This document shows, in pieces, positions 30,014-38,538 of a stretch of 64,000 nucleotides of DNA. The notes under the pieces are model-generated. The model was not told where the DNA came from and ran no database searches. It saw nothing but the letters and a program-made list of their open reading frames with translations. The stretch is from Tritrichomonas musculus. Lineage: Eukaryota; Parabasalia; Tritrichomonadida; Tritrichomonadidae. Numbering within the stretch: the stretch's first letter is position 1; each line of letters opens with the position of its first letter. Location of the stretch: contig JAPFFF010000007.1 of NCBI GenBank assembly GCA_039105265.1, positions 5,208,001 to 5,272,000 of the forward strand, written 5' to 3'. Position numbers and translations under genes: made by a program.

Positions 30014-30602
30014 GTTTATATTGACGTTTAAATGACGGTAAACTGATTGTGATTTTATAATGATTTATATCTAATAAGCTAACTGTCTTGCTCCCATATT
30101 TATTTACATATATATGTAGTTTTCTATACTTAAAACCATTGAAATAATAAAATGTTTCATTGCAGTAATAATAATTGTCAAGCTTATACGTATTGTTTTT
30201 CATAATATATGAATCAACAGTGATATAACCATCAGGAAGAGAATCAACATATTCATATTGGATTCCTTTTTTCGAACCAACATTAAATTGATTTTCAGAA
30301 GATGACACCCATCTTAAATTATTAATATGATTATCTGTTTTATCTCTGTTTATATGGTCTATTTGATTTTTATTAGTTGGGTCATCATTTTTAATGAATT
30401 GCTTTCCAATTAGAATATGTTTGAAATATTTTCGTCTATTTATCCAAACAATGATATAATCATTTTGAATTCGTTTATCATTTAGCGATTCTTTAATGAT
30501 TCTCTTATTTGATTTCTTGCGAATTGAATTCGGATATTCAACCATTATTTCATAATCGTTTTCAAAATCTTTTAATGGTATCCATTCATTATCTTGACTC
30601 AT
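30006..30602 (-). CDS. NUMOD4/HNH homing-type endonuclease 1
   Basis: 198 aa. The N-terminus WIPLKDFENDYEI is a NUMOD4 motif; residues about 79-108 are an HNH_3 nuclease core (QIDHINRDKTDNHINNLRWV, then SENQFN). This class cuts specific DNA and spreads its own gene by homing. Its 3' end overlaps the end of the fibre gene by 8 bp and it is bracketed by direct copies of the fibre's last 165 bp. Closely related to the HNH gene at 37843-38484. Confidence 0.9.
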   Translation of the reverse strand: MSQDNEWIPLKDFENDYEIMVEYPNSIRKKSNKRIIKESLNDKRIQNDYIIVWINRRKYFKHILIGKQFIKNDDPTNKNQIDHINRDKTDNHINNLRWVSSSENQFNVGSKKGIQYEYVDSLPDGYITVDSYIMKNNTYKLDNYYYCNETFYYFNGFKYRKLHIYVNKYGSKTVSLLDINHYKITISLPSFKRQYKLT

Positions 30603-30651
30603 TGTTTTATTTTTGGTTTATATAAATATGAAAAAATAATTTTAAATTTAT

Positions 30652-30822
30652 AATGATTCATCATGTTATTCAATCGGGGATGAGGTGTTTATCGATAATG
30701 AAGACAATAAGCTGAAAGTTCTTTCAGGTGAGACAGCAATAACATCAAAAATAAAACGCATGACTGTTGGAATCATTACAAGTATCATTGATGAAAGAAC
30801 ATTAGCTGTATTCAAAGAGTAA
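30652..30822 (+). repeat. Second copy of the fibre gene 3' end
   Basis: Starting AATGATTCATCATG, this copies 29846-30013 almost base for base, except that the last 25 bases are different but encode a similar end (ERTLAVFKE against DKTLAVFK). It stands directly after the HNH gene, as the displaced old end of the fibre gene. Confidence 0.8.
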
Positions 30823-31462
30823 ATCAATTGATTGATTTTCATTTTATTTTTGTTCATTTATTTATTAATTCATGATTTCAATACATATCTGGTCAAAAAT
30901 AATTTTTCTTCAGAAAAAGTTCTCGAAAAATTTTTCGCTAATATTGCTATAAATGTGTAAACCAATATAGTATATAACCATTTAAATATAAATCTGTAAA
31001 TGAAAACTATTATTATACGGCAATGATATGGCATGATGGGTATTGCGTCTACAGAGACCTTGTAAAGGTGGTAGGTTCGATTCACATACATGACACTTTT
31101 CTGTATTATTTTATATATTATCCTAGAAAATGTAGAAAGCAACCGCTGGATTCGAAAGATAATAATATAAGAGAGGCAGAATGTACAACCCGTATACATT
31201 AAAACAATTCATGAAAAAAAACTATTATAAATGGTTTCCCACAAAGAACCGTCAAAAACTAAAAACACTTTAACGTGTTCCCACAAAGAACCGTCAAAAT
31301 ACACCGTACTCTTTACATTAATAATCTTTATACATATTACTTTAATAATAACACTGAATGACGGTTCTTTGTGGGTTTTTGCCCGAAGTTCTATATTTTT
31401 TTTGTTCAATCAGTGGAGCACAAAAATAAAACCAAATCAATGCGTCATTTGTTTTTATTAAT
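30823..31462. other. Non-coding stretch of Polinton B with 16-bp repeats
   Basis: About 640 bp between the displaced fibre end and the KilA-N gene. No supported gene. It contains a tRNA-like pair of A- and B-box sequences (31028-31090) that do not fold as a tRNA, and the triple repeat at 31238-31375. Confidence 0.6.
31238..31375. repeat. Three copies of CCCACAAAGAACCGTC, two direct and one inverted
   Basis: Copies at 31238-31253 and 31280-31295 (both continue with AAAA) and an inverted copy at 31360-31375. Either direct copy can pair with the third over 16 bp. The AACAC/GTGTT pair between copies 1 and 2 adds a short palindrome. Candidate origin, regulatory or protein-binding site. Confidence 0.75.
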
Positions 31463-32218
31463 TTATGATTGAAATTGATTGAAGTATTCATCAATGAGTG
31501 TGTGTAATCGGTCAAGATGTCTTGTTTGAATTCTTATTGTGCACATATTAATATCATAATCATCAGCTCCAAATGTTCGTTTAACAATATTTTTGATATC
31601 TTTGTTCGGACTCATCGCTATTGGTAGATTATCTTTGAAATACCATCTTTCATCTTCATTACGGTAATGATTAATGATTTGTCGAAAGTTAGACTTATGA
31701 CGACGGACTAAATGAAGAATAACATTGTCATTGTCATTTGGTATTGTTTCTTTCCAAATCAAATATTTATAATCATGTTCTCTATTTGCTGGAACCATTC
31801 GAGGACGTTGTTCATTAATTGTTTCAGTTAATTGTTGGCGTTCTCGTTCAAAATGAGAATCAAGTAAGTTCATGATATCCCATGTGTATTTTGGTGATGC
31901 CCACATAGCAACATGATTGACAAGTAATCGATGAATGTAAGTTCCTTTTAATTCATTTGGAAGATTAGGACGATTTTCATATAATTTCTGGTTAGTCGGA
32001 ATTCCGACCGACCCATTTTCAAGTAATTCTCGAGTTGATTTGTTCTCAAACCAATGCTTAGCTTGTTTATTTGAATGACAAGCTGTTATGATTGATTGCA
32101 TTTGATACATATCATCCTGTTTTGAATGAATGATTCTTAAATGTTGATTATATTGAATGTATTCATAATCATTGTTGATTGCTTGAACTGTTGCTGTTTG
32201 GTTGTTAGTTGCTGACAT
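31463..32218 (-). CDS. KilA-N domain protein
   Basis: 251 aa. Residues about 92-120 carry the KilA-N signature: GTYIHRLLVNHVAMWASPKY followed by TWDIMNLLDSHF. The second half (HLVRRHKSNFRQIINHYRN) recalls the C-terminal region that follows KilA-N or MSV199 in large DNA viruses. KilA-N is a DNA-binding fold of phages and nucleocytoplasmic large DNA viruses. Here it probably acts as a regulator. No counterpart in A, so it was gained by B or lost by A. Confidence 0.8.
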   Translation of the reverse strand: MSATNNQTATVQAINNDYEYIQYNQHLRIIHSKQDDMYQMQSIITACHSNKQAKHWFENKSTRELLENGSVGIPTNQKLYENRPNLPNELKGTYIHRLLVNHVAMWASPKYTWDIMNLLDSHFERERQQLTETINEQRPRMVPANREHDYKYLIWKETIPNDNDNVILHLVRRHKSNFRQIINHYRNEDERWYFKDNLPIAMSPNKDIKNIVKRTFGADDYDINMCTIRIQTRHLDRLHTLIDEYFNQFQS

Positions 32219-32328
32219 TGTAGCCTTTTAATTAGCTGATAAAAAATTGATTTAAAAATAAAACAGCAAAAATAAATTGATTTTCATTGATGATTTTTCG
32301 ACTGGGGGAAATATCCCACTCGTTTCAT

Positions 32329-35300
32329 TTAATGGTTTTCAATGTAATAATCCTTTGCAGTGAATCCATTGACATAAGGACAACAACAATGATTTGATAA
32401 AACCAACATTTTCGAATGAGCTGCTGTTAAAGCATTTTTGATAACAGTTATCTTGCTCATCAGTTGTGAATTCATTTGAAGGTTTATATTCTTTCCTTTC
32501 ATTACTGATTGCTTTTCAATGACATTTTTGTAATCACTTGATTTGATGTTGTTCTTCTTCAATGAAACACCTTTGAGCTTTAATGAAATTGTTTTGTCAT
32601 CTGACCAAATCGTATAACACTTAGCGCACAAAGCAATTTGATTTGCTCCGAACTTTTCTACACAGCATCCGAGAATCTTTTTCTCATCATATACATCATT
32701 GATTGCAGGGTTTGGCATGAAGCTATAAATGTGTTTGTCATAAAATGATTTGTCTTTGATGACATAATCAAACAACTGGTCAATCGGTTTATTCATATCA
32801 CCAGCTATAGACATGTAAAGACTATCTGTATCGACCGAGTTGAAATGAATTTTATTCATGTCAATGCATTTGTATAGAAAGTCATAAAGGAAAGTTAAAT
32901 ACCAATATTTCGCATTGTCTAATGTCCAAAATGATTCCTGAAGACATGTATTACATTTGAATGAATGAGGTTGTGATTGTATCAAATAACAATCATTTGA
33001 CAATTTACATCCATTGCGATAAGTATCGGATGCAATCAATTGAAAGGCTTTATTTTTATCAACAATTCTGACTTTGTTGAAGTTCTCTGAATTCATTCCG
33101 TCATATCCGTAAGATCCGTTCATGCTAATCTTGTAAAACTTTTCATTTCCGTGTGCCTTTCCTGACAATATATCTTGACGCTTCTTCATAAACTCACAAA
33201 CAAATTGATTGAATCCGTCATGAGCTTCATATAAACTTAAGCTCTTAATGTCATCAACAATAAGTCCGTGGTCGATTAAAAACCATAAATAATAATTCGA
33301 GAACGTCATAAATGTTCCGCATGTATCAAGAAGCATTGTCAGCTTTCTTGTTTCTTTATCGGCTGAATTCAGTTTATTGTCTTTCATGTATTTGTACATA
33401 TAACTTCCGATTGTTTGCTCATCATTCATTATATTGATATTTCTAAACACAGGGGGAAAGTTAATCAAATCATTGATTTTATTCTTCGGACATCTCAATT
33501 TGACTTCAGCTTTGAATATAAACTCAGGGTTTGCATCAAATCGCTTCTTTGATTGAATGATATTCATTGCAGCATTGAATACCTTTTCATTCTTGTTTCC
33601 ATCTTCATCATAAACATCAAAGCGTTTTATAAATGAACCAGGCATGTACATGATTCCTCCGTGATAGGGATTGAATGAATGTTTTACTGAACTGAATGAA
33701 GAGGGATACAATGAATTGAAATCAATACCAGCAACATGAGAGACAGTGTTTGAAGTGTCATAGCTGATGATTCTGTCATTGATAGCATCATATTTGAGTT
33801 TATTGATTAATGTTTGACCTCTGATGTTCACACGATGAAGTACATTTGATAATCCTCCCGTTATGTTCTCTCTCAAATTGTAGTATTCTTTTTCATCAGT
33901 TATGAGTGTGGGAAGGTGATGGAGCTTGCAGAATTTCTTCAATTGTATTTTGGTTCTTGTTATCTTGTCATCATCTCTTTGTCTTAAACGATTACATTCA
34001 GCACAAGCAAGTAAACAGTTATCAATCTGATGTCCTTTGTTGTTATCTATTCGGTCAAGTGTCGGTTTATTGTTGTAAGTAAAGTGTTCACCACATAAAT
34101 GACATTTACCTGTTTCATTTGATTCATACAATTTCATGAATGCATCAAAATCCTTTTCACTAACACATTTTGAAATATCTCGTTGATTTTCTTTCGTCTT
34201 GTTGTGTTTCTCATCTTGCTTTCGATAGTTATCACATTTATTTAACCACCATTTCATTGTTGGTTTAAATGTATTTGAATTGTTTATGATTTCATAATCG
34301 TTCTTCGGATTGAAATCTTTATAAGCAAGAGCATATTTGATACATGAAGCATTCTTCGACAATGAAAGATTGCTAATCAAATCAACTTTATATTCAGCAT
34401 TCATTTGAATAAGGTTGTCAATAGGTTTAATCATCATTTCAACATCATTGTCATTGTATGACAACAAGTAAGCCCAACGAGTTGCAAACCTCTTTGAATC
34501 AATCAAATACTCTTCATAATCAGCTTTTGTTAAAGGATTCTTTTGATTGAGATAACTGTAAAAGTCTTCATATTCAAATGGTTCACTCTTTGACAACACT
34601 TCATTATAATTTTCACTGTTGATTGCTTCATAAGGAAAGACACCTTTCGAACTGTTAGATATACCGCCAAAATCGATTCCAAACTGTTTGAGTGTTCCTC
34701 CTGCAACAAATGCTTGTGCGTCAATGAATCGTAATCGAATAGGGTACTTTGATGATTTCAATATGAATTGTTTCAATGATGTAGCTGTTCCAATCATTCC
34801 GCTATCGATTGACCAATGATTTTTAATCAATTGCTCTTTGAATAAGTTTGAATCAAATCGTGATGAATTAAAACCGAATACTGTTATTGTTTTCAATGAT
34901 GAATCTATTTTATTGAGTTCATCTTCTGATTTATCTTTAATGAATGATTTTAAATGATTCAATTTATCAACATACACATCACAGCCAACAACAAATAACC
35001 AGTCAATCCATTTGGCAATGAATTCATTTGTTCTTATATCAAAGTTCTTTGTTATCAAACCTTTATCAAGTTTCACACATGATGAAACACTCAAAGGAAT
35101 CAATCGAGAATTGATAACAGATTTATCACTGACTTTCTTTTCAATCTTTTGCTCCATTGTTTCAAAATCATAAGTGATATAATGAATTGTTGGCTTCCAT
35201 TCAAGTTCATATGAAAGACAATACAAATAAACAGGATTGTTTAAGATATGTGGACAATATGGTAAAGCTTCTCGTGAAGGAATGAAATCCTTTTTGAATT

Positions 35301-36870
35301 TACCATCACATTTATCTACATGTCTGTTGAATCTGTCAATATTGTGATTTCCTTTGTGAATGTATGAACCACAATGAGGACAAATATGAATATTTGTTAA
35401 TGCTTCAGCGTTGATGATGTACATTATGTGAAGTATCTTATCCTTTGAATACAACAGGGCTGAAAACGTTTTGTTTGATTCGTCTGTGTTATGCCATTGG
35501 TCTTGTAAATCGAAAAAGCCTTTTTTATCTGTTTCAGTTTGGTTGTATTCATAAATGTTGACATTGATGTTATGCTTCTTCGCGGATTCTTTCATTTCTT
35601 CAATCGTGATACCTTTAAACGAGTTGATGAATTGCTTTGCTGCTTTTGAAGGTTTCTTTGTATAGCTCAAACCGTGTTCATCACATAATATTTTCTTTGC
35701 TGCTGCTGTTCGGTCTGAGATTGTAAAAGGTCTTTTCATTAATTCTTTATTCAAACAACAAGCAAGAAATCGATACCAACACAAACAATCATCAACATTA
35801 TCAATAATAATATATTTATTTTTGCCAAAGAATTCTGAAACTTCATCAATCTTACCCGTTATCTTAACTACACGAGAGATTGTAAACGATACTGACCAAA
35901 CGATACATAATTTGATGTTTGAAGTAGTGGTTTCATATTCATGTATTTTTGATTCAACATACAGTTTAACTTTATCAATATCTTTACTCTCTCTAACTAT
36001 TATCGGAATTGATGATTTATAGTTCTTCCATTTGATATCACTTGCTTCATACGTGTACCTTTCACTTTCATTCTTGGGCGGTATCTCAAATATACCAGTC
36101 AATTGAAAATATATTTTGAACGGTTTCACTTCTTGTTTAAACACTGTCTCAGTTAAATATTCATTGATGTCTTCAATTGATGAAACTCCGTTTTTGTAAT
36201 ATATTTTGATTGGTTCTTTACTGTCTTCATCTAATCGTTCAACCTTTTCATTATCATTTGGGAATTGGTCAATGAAATGACTGCATGCTTCGACGGCTTC
36301 ATCAAAGTTTTCAGGTTCATTGATTATGAAATATGAATCATGTTTTGAATGAACACCTTTATAGCCAAACTTTTTGATGTATTCAATTAATTCAGCATTT
36401 TCATTGTTGAATCGAATATCTTCATATCGTTGAGGTTGTTTGTTTGTCTTTGGTGGTAATGGTCTCAATAATATATTTTCAGATTTAATTAATTGAAGGG
36501 CTTTGTTGAGTGCATCATGAGCAATTTTAATGTTGTCCTCGATTTGTTTTTGTTTTAGTTTTTGTTCATCATCTTGTTCTTCTTCTTCAAATTGTTCCTC
36601 TTCCTCCTCTTCTTCTTGTTCTTCTGCTTCTTTCTTCATTCTATTGACGAAAGCTAATATTGTTGTATCATTGATTCTATCACCTTCATGTTCTCTAAAA
36701 CCAAATGAAGTTAGATAATTTTCTAAGATTGATTTGAAATGTTTAACATCATAATCACTAGGTTTAGATGTTGACAAGCGAGGTTTTAATTGAAGTTCAT
36801 TATTGATATACCTGATTTGTTCAATAACAAATGATTTGGTATCTTTTTGATAGTAATAACGCGAACTCAT
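32329..36870 (-). CDS. Polinton B protein-primed DNA polymerase B with internal HNH domain
   Basis: 1,513 aa, about 370 longer than A's. Exonuclease motifs TYDFETMEQ (about 567), FGFNSSRFDSNLF and SYNDNDVEM. Then a zinc-type HNH module at about 920-970 (CHLCGEHF, LDRIDNNKGHQIDNCLLAC, CNRLRQRDD). Then polymerase motifs A IDFNSLYPSSFS (about 1057), B ISMNGSYGYDG (about 1247) and C NSVDTDSLYM (about 1347). A second Cys/His cluster (CPHCGSYIHKGNHNIDRFNRHVDKC) sits before the exonuclease, and an acidic Glu-rich run lies near residue 90. The HNH lies between exonuclease and polymerase palm. DDCLCWYRFLACC near residue 365 might be an OTU-like start; weak. Confidence 0.95.
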   Translation of the reverse strand: MSSRYYYQKDTKSFVIEQIRYINNELQLKPRLSTSKPSDYDVKHFKSILENYLTSFGFREHEGDRINDTTILAFVNRMKKEAEEQEEEEEEEQFEEEEQDDEQKLKQKQIEDNIKIAHDALNKALQLIKSENILLRPLPPKTNKQPQRYEDIRFNNENAELIEYIKKFGYKGVHSKHDSYFIINEPENFDEAVEACSHFIDQFPNDNEKVERLDEDSKEPIKIYYKNGVSSIEDINEYLTETVFKQEVKPFKIYFQLTGIFEIPPKNESERYTYEASDIKWKNYKSSIPIIVRESKDIDKVKLYVESKIHEYETTTSNIKLCIVWSVSFTISRVVKITGKIDEVSEFFGKNKYIIIDNVDDCLCWYRFLACCLNKELMKRPFTISDRTAAAKKILCDEHGLSYTKKPSKAAKQFINSFKGITIEEMKESAKKHNINVNIYEYNQTETDKKGFFDLQDQWHNTDESNKTFSALLYSKDKILHIMYIINAEALTNIHICPHCGSYIHKGNHNIDRFNRHVDKCDGKFKKDFIPSREALPYCPHILNNPVYLYCLSYELEWKPTIHYITYDFETMEQKIEKKVSDKSVINSRLIPLSVSSCVKLDKGLITKNFDIRTNEFIAKWIDWLFVVGCDVYVDKLNHLKSFIKDKSEDELNKIDSSLKTITVFGFNSSRFDSNLFKEQLIKNHWSIDSGMIGTATSLKQFILKSSKYPIRLRFIDAQAFVAGGTLKQFGIDFGGISNSSKGVFPYEAINSENYNEVLSKSEPFEYEDFYSYLNQKNPLTKADYEEYLIDSKRFATRWAYLLSYNDNDVEMMIKPIDNLIQMNAEYKVDLISNLSLSKNASCIKYALAYKDFNPKNDYEIINNSNTFKPTMKWWLNKCDNYRKQDEKHNKTKENQRDISKCVSEKDFDAFMKLYESNETGKCHLCGEHFTYNNKPTLDRIDNNKGHQIDNCLLACAECNRLRQRDDDKITRTKIQLKKFCKLHHLPTLITDEKEYYNLRENITGGLSNVLHRVNIRGQTLINKLKYDAINDRIISYDTSNTVSHVAGIDFNSLYPSSFSSVKHSFNPYHGGIMYMPGSFIKRFDVYDEDGNKNEKVFNAAMNIIQSKKRFDANPEFIFKAEVKLRCPKNKINDLINFPPVFRNINIMNDEQTIGSYMYKYMKDNKLNSADKETRKLTMLLDTCGTFMTFSNYYLWFLIDHGLIVDDIKSLSLYEAHDGFNQFVCEFMKKRQDILSGKAHGNEKFYKISMNGSYGYDGMNSENFNKVRIVDKNKAFQLIASDTYRNGCKLSNDCYLIQSQPHSFKCNTCLQESFWTLDNAKYWYLTFLYDFLYKCIDMNKIHFNSVDTDSLYMSIAGDMNKPIDQLFDYVIKDKSFYDKHIYSFMPNPAINDVYDEKKILGCCVEKFGANQIALCAKCYTIWSDDKTISLKLKGVSLKKNNIKSSDYKNVIEKQSVMKGKNINLQMNSQLMSKITVIKNALTAAHSKMLVLSNHCCCPYVNGFTAKDYYIENH

Positions 36871-36956
36871 TTATGATATAATTAAAAAATCAAATTATTT
36901 GAAATTTGAAAAATGTTAAATCAAAAAAAATAATTCAGGTTTTTTATTTCATTGAA

Positions 36957-37490
36957 ATGACAGAATTAATAGAGATATTGAAACATGTTGATGCAATCCG
37001 TCATTTGTTAACGATATTGATTGCTAAATCAGATGATAATGAAGCTTTCAGGAACCTTGTGAATAACGTTTCATTTGACAATGACAATAATGATTCATCA
37101 TCAGATGAAGAAAATCTGCCCCATTTCTCTAAACAAAATAGTTTATTGAATGATATAACACCAAAAAGTGATAAACCAAAGCGCTCCTTATTCAATTCAT
37201 CAAAGTTCTTAAACACTCATGAACGTGAATTAGTCATGCAGTTCCTTGATGAAGAACGAATGAATGAAATTAATAAGTTGCCAGCACATAAACAAGCATC
37301 ATACACAAAACTATTAATCAAAAAGCATTTAAACATAAATATATCAACGTACATGGTTAACAAGATTCTCACATTGAAAAGGCAACAGGCTCATGACAAT
37401 GAAGGGACAAAGTCCCCTTTTGCGAAGCAAAATGATGATGACAATGATAACAATAACAATAACAATCAAAGAAGACCACAATTGATTTGA
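36957..37490 (+). CDS. Hypothetical 177-aa protein with HTH-like C-terminal region
   Basis: Start at the ATG 36957, preceded by TTTTTTATTTCATTGAA; an upstream non-ATG extension is unlikely. N-terminal helix, acidic Ser/Asp linker, then a helical block (TKLLIKKHLNINISTYMVNK) that could be a helix-turn-helix. The end is a low-complexity Asp/Asn tail, part of which is encoded by the second double-hairpin motif. Divergent from PolB, about 86 bp apart. No counterpart recognised in A. Confidence 0.55.
   Translation: MTELIEILKHVDAIRHLLTILIAKSDDNEAFRNLVNNVSFDNDNNDSSSDEENLPHFSKQNSLLNDITPKSDKPKRSLFNSSKFLNTHERELVMQFLDEERMNEINKLPAHKQASYTKLLIKKHLNINISTYMVNKILTLKRQQAHDNEGTKSPFAKQNDDDNDNNNNNNQRRPQLI
37404..37432 (+). 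repeat. Double-hairpin motif, copy 2
   Basis: GGGAC-AAA-GTCCC, one C, TTTTGC-GAA-GCAAAA. Same 5-bp/6-bp double hairpin as at 22210-22238. Six of 29 positions differ: four in loops and two forming one compensatory change (G:C against A:T). It is inside the reading frame of the 177-aa protein, encoding part of its tail. Confidence 0.75.
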
Positions 37491-37510
37491 ATTCATTGAA
37501 TCATTTGAAG

Positions 37511-37521
37511 TTTTATTTTTG
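37511..37521 (+). promoter_or_regulatory. TTTTATTTTTG motif, candidate gene-start element of Polinton B
   Basis: Lies 7 nt before the ATG at 37529. The same core occurs at 37807-37817 before the HNH gene 2 ATG, at 38517-38526 (TTTTATTTTT) before the 196-aa gene and at 22254-22263 before the integrase. A-richness makes chance matches common, so only the repeated placement supports it. Confidence 0.4.
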
Positions 37522-37528
37522 GTTTAAA

Positions 37529-37774
37529 ATGAATAGTGCAATTAATGGTTTGAGTTGTGATTCTTCAGCTTTACACGCTCAGTTTAGAAGGGTAAAGGAT
37601 AAGATATTCAATGAATGCATGAATTCTGAAGATGATGCATTAAACGGAAAGTTTGATAAGATGATTCACATATTGTCGATATATAAACAACTATTTAATG
37701 ATATTGAATCGATTAAAATACAATTAAGAGCTATTGATGAACGTATCAAATCAGCTGAACAGATGACTTTGTAA
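37529..37774 (+). CDS. Small 81-aa helical protein, Polinton B
   Basis: Start at ATG 37529 behind a TTTTATTTTTG motif. Almost fully helical with a possible coiled coil in the second half (YKQLFNDIESIKIQLRAIDE). No family recognised, no counterpart seen in A. Confidence 0.5.
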   Translation: MNSAINGLSCDSSALHAQFRRVKDKIFNECMNSEDDALNGKFDKMIHILSIYKQLFNDIESIKIQLRAIDERIKSAEQMTL

Positions 37775-37776
37775 AT

Positions 37777-37816
37777 GAATCATTGAATGACTCATCATTG
37801 ATGTTGTTTTATTTTT
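37777..37816 (+). repeat. 40-bp direct repeat flanking HNH gene 2, left copy
   Basis: GAATCATTGAATGACTCATC and the following 20 bases, ending TTTTATTTTT. It recurs at 38487-38526 with one mismatch, so HNH gene 2 sits exactly between two copies. Confidence 0.85.
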
Positions 37817-37842
37817 GATTTTAATTTTTCATTTTCATTAAA

Positions 37843-38484
37843 ATGAGTCAACCAGTTGAACAAGCTAACAATGAACCAGTTGTTGAATTTGTTCCATTGC
37901 TCAACTTTGAAGATGATTATGAAATATTGAATCAATATCCTTTCACTATTAGGAAGAAGTCAAATCACAAAGTATTAAAAGAAAGCATCAATAAAGAACA
38001 TGGATATATTGATGTTGGTTTGAATCAAAAAATATATAGAAAACATCGATTAATAGCTCTTCAATTTCTTCCAAATGATGACCCAATTAATAATGATGTC
38101 ATTGACCATATAAATCATGATAGAACTGATAACCATTTGAATAATATGAGATGGTGTTCTCAGTCAGCAAATCAATATAATAAATCTTATTATAAAGGTG
38201 TTCAATATGAATTCATTGATGATATACCTAATGATTCAATGATGATTGATTTTTATGAAACAAAGACTGCAAGAAGAGAATTTGAAGCAAACAAATACTA
38301 TTATTATCATGATGAAACAAATAATGAAGATATATTTTATGGAAGAATCACTGATAATGTTTATAAAGTTCTTCATCATAATATAGCATATTCAGGAAAT
38401 GAATATGTCAATCTTCGTGATATCAATAATAAAGTAGTTGGTTTGATGATTAACAAATTCAAACATCAACATGATTTGCTTTAA
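37843..38484 (+). CDS. NUMOD4/HNH homing-type endonuclease 2
   Basis: 213 aa. NUMOD4-like VPLLNFEDDYEILNQYP at the N-terminus, HNH_3 core VIDHINHDRTDNHLNNMRWC at about residues 86-105, followed by QSANQYN. Related to HNH gene 1 over its whole length, including FxxDIP(N/D) and the basic stretch after the nuclease. Flanked by the 40-bp direct repeat, which includes the TTTTATTTTT motif, so both it and the downstream gene keep an upstream motif. Confidence 0.9.
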   Translation: MSQPVEQANNEPVVEFVPLLNFEDDYEILNQYPFTIRKKSNHKVLKESINKEHGYIDVGLNQKIYRKHRLIALQFLPNDDPINNDVIDHINHDRTDNHLNNMRWCSQSANQYNKSYYKGVQYEFIDDIPNDSMMIDFYETKTARREFEANKYYYYHDETNNEDIFYGRITDNVYKVLHHNIAYSGNEYVNLRDINNKVVGLMINKFKHQHDLL

Positions 38485-38486
38485 TT

Positions 38487-38526
38487 GAATCATTGAATGA
38501 CTCATCATTAATGTTGTTTTATTTTT
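38487..38526 (+). repeat. 40-bp direct repeat flanking HNH gene 2, right copy
   Basis: Second copy of 37777-37816, 39 of 40 identical. It serves as the immediate upstream region of the 196-aa gene. Confidence 0.85.
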
Positions 38527-38538
38527 ATTCAAACATTC

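Noticed and set aside
31028-31090. tRNA-like A box (TGGCATGATGGG) and B box (GGTTCGATTCA)
   Set aside because: A short D-stem can be drawn, but acceptor, anticodon and T stems do not pair. Probably chance or a very decayed tRNA.
30870-31199. 109-aa minus-strand frame in the non-coding zone of B
   Set aside because: Spans the tRNA-like boxes, unusual composition, no homologue in A and no start motif.
31238-31299. CRISPR-like repeat-spacer-repeat
   Set aside because: Only two direct units and one inverted, eukaryotic context, no associated genes.
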